From Desulfobulbaceae bacterium (GTDB lineage: Bacteria > Desulfobacterota > Desulfobulbia > Desulfobulbales > UBA5123): a stretch of DNA of 8,180 bases. Position numbers and translations under genes: made by a program. Every line of letters begins with the position of its first letter. Position 1 is the stretch's first letter. The notes beneath the pieces were generated by a model that had not been told where the DNA came from, made no database searches, and saw only the letters and a list, made by a program, of their open reading frames with translations. This document shows positions 5,390-8,180 of the stretch, in pieces. Where the stretch lies: NCBI GenBank assembly GCA_029865195.1, contig JAOUHH010000124.1, positions 1 through 8,180 on the forward strand, read 5' to 3'.

Positions 5390-6397
5390 CTATATCGCCA
5401 CACGCGAATAGACATCCATCTCGTAATCGTATCCGCCTGCCCCATCCAAAAAACGATGATAACCGGCCAGGGCGATCATCGCCCCGTTATCGGTGCAGTA
5501 ACGCGGCTGCGGCATATAGACCTCAAGTCCCTGGTCCTTGCCGCGGCGGGCCATCTCTTCCCGCAAACGCAGATTGGCGGCAACCCCGCCGGCAAGCACG
5601 ATTGCGCCGATCCGTTCACGCTTGGCGGCCCTGATCCCCTTTTCCACCAGCACATCGACGACCGCCTCCTGAAACGAGGCGCAGATATCTGCCACCGGCA
5701 GTTCACCATGCCCATTCGCGGCATGCTGATGGACAAAATTCACCACCGCGGTCTTCAGGCCGCTGAAGCTGAAATCGAGACTGTCCGGATCAAGCCAGGC
5801 CCGCGGGAAGGAGATGGCGCCACCATCCCCCTTTGCCGCAAGCCTGCCGATCACCGGCCCGCCGGGATACTCCAGACCGAGGAGCTTCCCCACCTTGTCA
5901 AACGCCTCTCCGGCCGCATCGTCGCGAGTCCGACCGAGAAGACGATACGACTTGGCGCTGTCAACCCTGAAGATGCTCGAGTGCCCCCCCGAGGCGACCA
6001 CGGCGATATAAGGGAAAGCGGGACGATGCCGATCGAGGAAAACCGACAACAGATGGCCGTTCATATGGTCGACGCCCACATAGGGGATTTGCGCAGCATA
6101 GGAAACCGCCTTGGCAAAGGAAAGCCCGACCAGCAACGAACCGATCAACCCCGGTCCTTGCGTCACCGCGATGCCGTCAAGATCGGCCAGGGTGACCCCG
6201 GCCAGGCGTAACGCCTCCTCAACCACCGGCTGGATCGCCTCGAGATGCATCCGCGACGCGAGTTCCGGCACGACCCCGCCATATTTGGCGTGCGTCGCCA
6301 CCTGAGTATGCACGACGTCGGCAAGCAGGCGTTCGCCGTCAGCCAACACAGCGGCAGCGGTTTCGTCACAGGAGCTTTCGATTCCAAGTATCAGCAT
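5390..6397 (-). CDS. tsaD: tRNA N6-adenosine threonylcarbamoyltransferase
   Basis: TsaD (formerly gcp/ygjD, ASKHA fold) transfers the threonylcarbamoyl group from TC-AMP onto A37 of ANN-reading tRNAs, together with TsaB and TsaE. The 335-aa product matches the usual length. It starts with GIESSCDETA (5-14). The metal-binding pair His111 and His115 is in 'DHMNGH', with Asp303 in 'YCTDNGAMIAL'. 'SGGHSS' is at 136-141, 'DDAAGEAFDKVGKLLGL' at 159-175, and the phosphate-type loop 'LAGGVAANLRLR' at 268-279. All catalytic positions are intact. The ATG at 6397 has only a weak GAG upstream. It is the first gene of the minus-strand run with DUF2062 and rsmA; both neighbours with known function act on translation RNAs. 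It is divergent from moaA. The identification is secure. Confidence 0.97.
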   Translation of the reverse strand: MLILGIESSCDETAAAVLADGERLLADVVHTQVATHAKYGGVVPELASRMHLEAIQPVVEEALRLAGVTLADLDGIAVTQGPGLIGSLLVGLSFAKAVSYAAQIPYVGVDHMNGHLLSVFLDRHRPAFPYIAVVASGGHSSIFRVDSAKSYRLLGRTRDDAAGEAFDKVGKLLGLEYPGGPVIGRLAAKGDGGAISFPRAWLDPDSLDFSFSGLKTAVVNFVHQHAANGHGELPVADICASFQEAVVDVLVEKGIRAAKRERIGAIVLAGGVAANLRLREEMARRGKDQGLEVYMPQPRYCTDNGAMIALAGYHRFLDGAGGYDYEMDVYSRVAI

Positions 6398-6421
6398 CTA
6401 ACTCTACGTTCAATATCGCAA

Positions 6422-6450
6422 ATTAAGCAGGACAACACTACTTTTGAAAA
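6422..6450 (-). promoter_or_regulatory. Candidate promoter for tsaD
   Basis: On the minus strand TTTTCA (6450-6445) and CTTAAT (6427-6422) are 17 nt apart, each matching 4 of 6 consensus bases. They would give a start near 6415, about 18 nt before the tsaD ATG. This is the best pair in the divergent region for this direction, but it is modest. Confidence 0.3.
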
Positions 6451-6460
6451 GGATATACCC

Positions 6461-6489
6461 TTGACGAAAGAGCGTCGTACCCGTAAATT
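6461..6489 (+). promoter_or_regulatory. Sigma70-like promoter for moaA
   Basis: TTGACG (6461-6466, 5 of 6) and TAAATT (6484-6489, 4 of 6) are spaced by exactly 17 nt, giving a start near 6496 and a leader of 36 or 66 nt depending on the moaA start. The leader is too short to hold a molybdenum-cofactor riboswitch, and none was seen. Confidence 0.5.
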
Positions 6490-6561
6490 TCCATTTCAGG
6501 AAAAGGTAAAATCGGTCACTATCGGCCAAGCATGCCCCCCATCAACGACAAGAAAGAACCC

Positions 6562-7572
6562 ATGAAGCCTGCCGGACCGATAAACACCAACCTCGTCGAC
6601 ATGTTCGACCGCTCGATCAGCTACCTGCGACTGTCGCTCACCGATCAGTGCAACCTGCGCTGCCTCTACTGTACCCCCAAAACCATTTCCGACAAGCTCG
6701 ATAACGTCGAATTGCTCAGCTACGAGGAAATCCTGCGGGTCGTGCGGCTGGCGGTTGCGATGGGGATCAAGAAAATCCGACTTACCGGCGGCGAACCGTT
6801 GGTGCGTCGCGACATCACCACCTTCATTCGAGGGCTGGCCGCGATCGACGGCCTCGATGACATCCGGCTCACCACCAACGGCGTCCTCCTGCCGGACTTT
6901 GCCGAGGAGCTGTACCGAGCCGGGATCAGAAAACTGAATATCAGCCTGGACACCCTCCGCCCGGATCGGTTCAGGGAGATCACCGGCGGCGATCTGTTCG
7001 AGCGGGTCTGGCGCGGCATCACCATCGCCCGCGAAATGGGCTTTGCGCCGATCAAGATCAACGTCGTCGCCATGAACGGGATCAACGACGATGAGTTTCT
7101 GGACTTTGCCAGACTCTCCCAGGACGAGCCGTATCAGATCCGTTTTATCGAATTCATGCCCATGGGCAAGGACTCGGCGTGGGACAAGGATAAATACATC
7201 TCCGCGGATACGATCAAGAAACGGCTCGAAACGCTGGGGCCGCTTGAACCTCTGGAAACCAGCGGCATGGAAGGGCCGGCCAGGGTGTATCAATATGCCG
7301 GCGCAAAGGGTAAAATCGGTTTCATCAGCCCCATCAGCCACCATTTCTGCGACAAGTGCAACCGTCTGCGCCTGACCTCCGAGGGGAAGCTCCGCTCCTG
7401 CCTGCTCACCGACCGGGAAACCGATCTCAAGGGAATTATCCGCAACAACGGCAGCGATGCGGATATCCGAAACGCCCTCCTGGCAACCATCCACAACAAG
7501 CCCAAGGGCCACCTGCTCAACACCGAGAAGAGCGCCACCTGCCACGGCAGGATGTCACGCATCGGCGGCTGA
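6562..7572 (+). CDS. moaA: GTP 3',8-cyclase MoaA (molybdenum cofactor biosynthesis, radical SAM)
   Basis: MoaA starts molybdenum cofactor synthesis by converting GTP to 3',8-cyclo-7,8-dihydro-GTP, which MoaC turns into cPMP. In the 336-aa product the N-terminal radical-SAM cluster motif C-x3-C-x2-C is at Cys30, 34 and 37 (DQCNLRCLYC). 'LTGGEPLVRRD' (74-84) and 'TTNG' (104-107) follow. The C-terminal GTP-side cluster C-x2-C-x13-C is at Cys263, 266 and 280, and the protein ends in the family's Gly-Gly (MSRIGG), which is needed for activity. All key residues are present. ATG 6562 is preferred, with weakly SD-like AAGAAAG just before it and a normal family length. ATG 6532 would add ten residues but has no ribosome binding site. 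moaA stands alone here; no other moa, moe or mog gene is in the window. It converges with the prephenate dehydratase gene. Confidence 0.95.
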   Translation: MKPAGPINTNLVDMFDRSISYLRLSLTDQCNLRCLYCTPKTISDKLDNVELLSYEEILRVVRLAVAMGIKKIRLTGGEPLVRRDITTFIRGLAAIDGLDDIRLTTNGVLLPDFAEELYRAGIRKLNISLDTLRPDRFREITGGDLFERVWRGITIAREMGFAPIKINVVAMNGINDDEFLDFARLSQDEPYQIRFIEFMPMGKDSAWDKDKYISADTIKKRLETLGPLEPLETSGMEGPARVYQYAGAKGKIGFISPISHHFCDKCNRLRLTSEGKLRSCLLTDRETDLKGIIRNNGSDADIRNALLATIHNKPKGHLLNTEKSATCHGRMSRIGG

Positions 7573-7574
7573 GT

Positions 7575-7602
7575 CGGTTACGCGCTAACCGGGTAGGACC
7601 CG
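7575..7602. other. Two overlapping small hairpins at the moaA / prephenate dehydratase junction
   Basis: CGGTTA-CGCGC-TAACCG (7575-7591) is a perfect 6-bp stem, and CGGGT-AGG-ACCCG (7590-7602) shares its last two bases, so the two stems are alternatives. They lie just past the moaA stop and within the last codons of the opposing gene. No T-run follows in either direction, so they are not a standard intrinsic terminator. Confidence 0.35.
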
Positions 7603-8180
7603 AGCCACTCGAAATAGGAACAGAACTCCTTCAACTGCTCGCACCCCTGCCGCACCCCTTCATCCTCCCAGTGCCCCAGCATATCGATAAAGAAGAGGTA
7701 CTGTCCGGCGGTGCCTTTCACCGGGCGCGATTCTATCCGGGTCAAATTGATGCCGCGCCGGGCGAGGATGCTGAGGCTTTCGCTCAGGGCGCCGGGGCGG
7801 TCGAGAAAACTGATCAGCAGCGAGGTTTTGTCGGCTCCGCTGGGCGGTGGAGACTCGGCACCGAGGAGCAGAAAACGGGTGGTGTTGCCGCTGTAATCCT
7901 CCACCCCGCGCACCACCACCTGCAGCCCGTAGGTCTTGACCGCAAGCTCGCTGGCTATTGCCGCCACCGTCTCGTCGTCCGCCGCCATCTGCGAGGCCAC
8001 CGCGGTGCTGAAGGTGCTGCGGGTCGGCACATTGGGCAGGTTCTTCCGCAGCCATTGCCGGCATTGCGCCAGCGGCTGCGGATGGGACAACACCTCTTTG
8101 ACATCCTTGATATTGCCGCTTCTGTTGATCAGATTGTGGCTGATCGGCAGATTGACCTCGCCAAAACCCGCACCCGATGA
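7578..8180 (-). CDS. pheA: Prephenate dehydratase with ACT domain, C-terminal part (5' truncated by window edge)
   Basis: The frame is open to the right edge, so the visible 200 residues are the C-terminal part of the enzyme that turns prephenate into phenylpyruvate for phenylalanine synthesis. Visible PDT marks are 'EVNLPISHNLI' (8-18), 'VLSHPQPLAQCRQWL' (30-44), the 'ST' region with 'AVASQMA', and 'NTTRFLLLG' (99-107), whose Thr-Arg-Phe is the active-site signature. An ACT domain follows at about 118-170, with GALS (130-133) and ESRP (150-153), the phenylalanine-binding motifs that give feedback inhibition. Whether a chorismate mutase domain is fused at the N-terminus, as in P-proteins, cannot be seen. 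The internal GTG at 8093 is not the real start, since conserved sequence precedes it. It is convergent with moaA, with a 5-nt gap. Confidence 0.92.
   Translation of the reverse strand, partial: SSGAGFGEVNLPISHNLINRSGNIKDVKEVLSHPQPLAQCRQWLRKNLPNVPTRSTFSTAVASQMAADDETVAAIASELAVKTYGLQVVVRGVEDYSGNTTRFLLLGAESPPPSGADKTSLLISFLDRPGALSESLSILARRGINLTRIESRPVKGTAGQYLFFIDMLGHWEDEGVRQGCEQLKEFCSYFEWLGSYPVSA

Noticed and set aside
5357..6211. Plus-strand 284-aa open frame inside tsaD
   Set aside because: Antisense shadow of a well-conserved gene, rich in Arg, His and Pro with no recognisable domain.
6490..6561. Molybdenum-cofactor riboswitch in the moaA leader
   Set aside because: The leader between the promoter and the start is about 36-66 nt, too short for that RNA, and no matching stems were seen.
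6496..7545. Minus-strand 349-aa open frame covering moaA
   Set aside because: It is the antisense shadow of moaA; the plus strand carries both Fe-S cysteine motifs and the terminal Gly-Gly.

Overview
The window reads as an ordinary chromosomal segment of a moderately GC-rich, Gram-negative bacterium. An iron-sulfur-type flavoprotein, a decayed iron alcohol dehydrogenase, an isolated moaA, and a tsaD / DUF2062 / rsmA block followed by a cNMP-PAS protein would fit an anaerobic Desulfuromonadales-like (Desulfobacterota) lineage. That placement is inferred from gene content only and is of low confidence. No mobile element, CRISPR array, rRNA or tRNA was seen.

Left part (1-2394). It opens with the C-terminal part of a DUF3108 protein (+). 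Next is a minus-strand pseudogene of an iron-containing (YqhD/BDH-like) alcohol dehydrogenase, 539-1069. It begins with a recognisable ATG and N-terminus, crosses an in-frame stop and at least two compensating frameshifts, and ends before the metal-binding half. An AT-rich gap rich in short inverted and direct repeats (1070-1344) separates it from an orphan 162-aa gene (+). That gene's stop overlaps the end of an opposing two-gene pair (-): a 62-64-aa two-helix membrane protein followed, with zero spacing (TAG-ATG), by an 86-aa soluble protein.

Middle part (2395-6397). A flavodoxin-fold reductase with an Isf-like cysteine motif (+) ends 3 nt from an opposing cyclic-nucleotide-binding + PAS + C-terminal membrane-helix protein (-). 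That gene has a good sigma70-like promoter just upstream. Behind it lies a minus-strand gene run tsaD > DUF2062 > rsmA. It joins the t6A tRNA-modification enzyme and the 16S rRNA dimethyladenosine methyltransferase, so it is a translation-quality operon with a small membrane protein in the middle.

Right part (6398-8180). A 134-164-nt divergent promoter region serves tsaD and moaA (+). MoaA carries both Fe-S cysteine clusters and the C-terminal GG. It converges, with a 5-nt gap, on the C-terminal 200 residues of a prephenate dehydratase with an ACT domain (-), which runs off the right edge.

No convincing new multi-gene system is present. The points most worth a second look are the decayed dehydrogenase, the sensor-only cNMP-PAS tail-anchored protein, the flavoprotein with two cysteine clusters, and the unassigned small genes in the left third.
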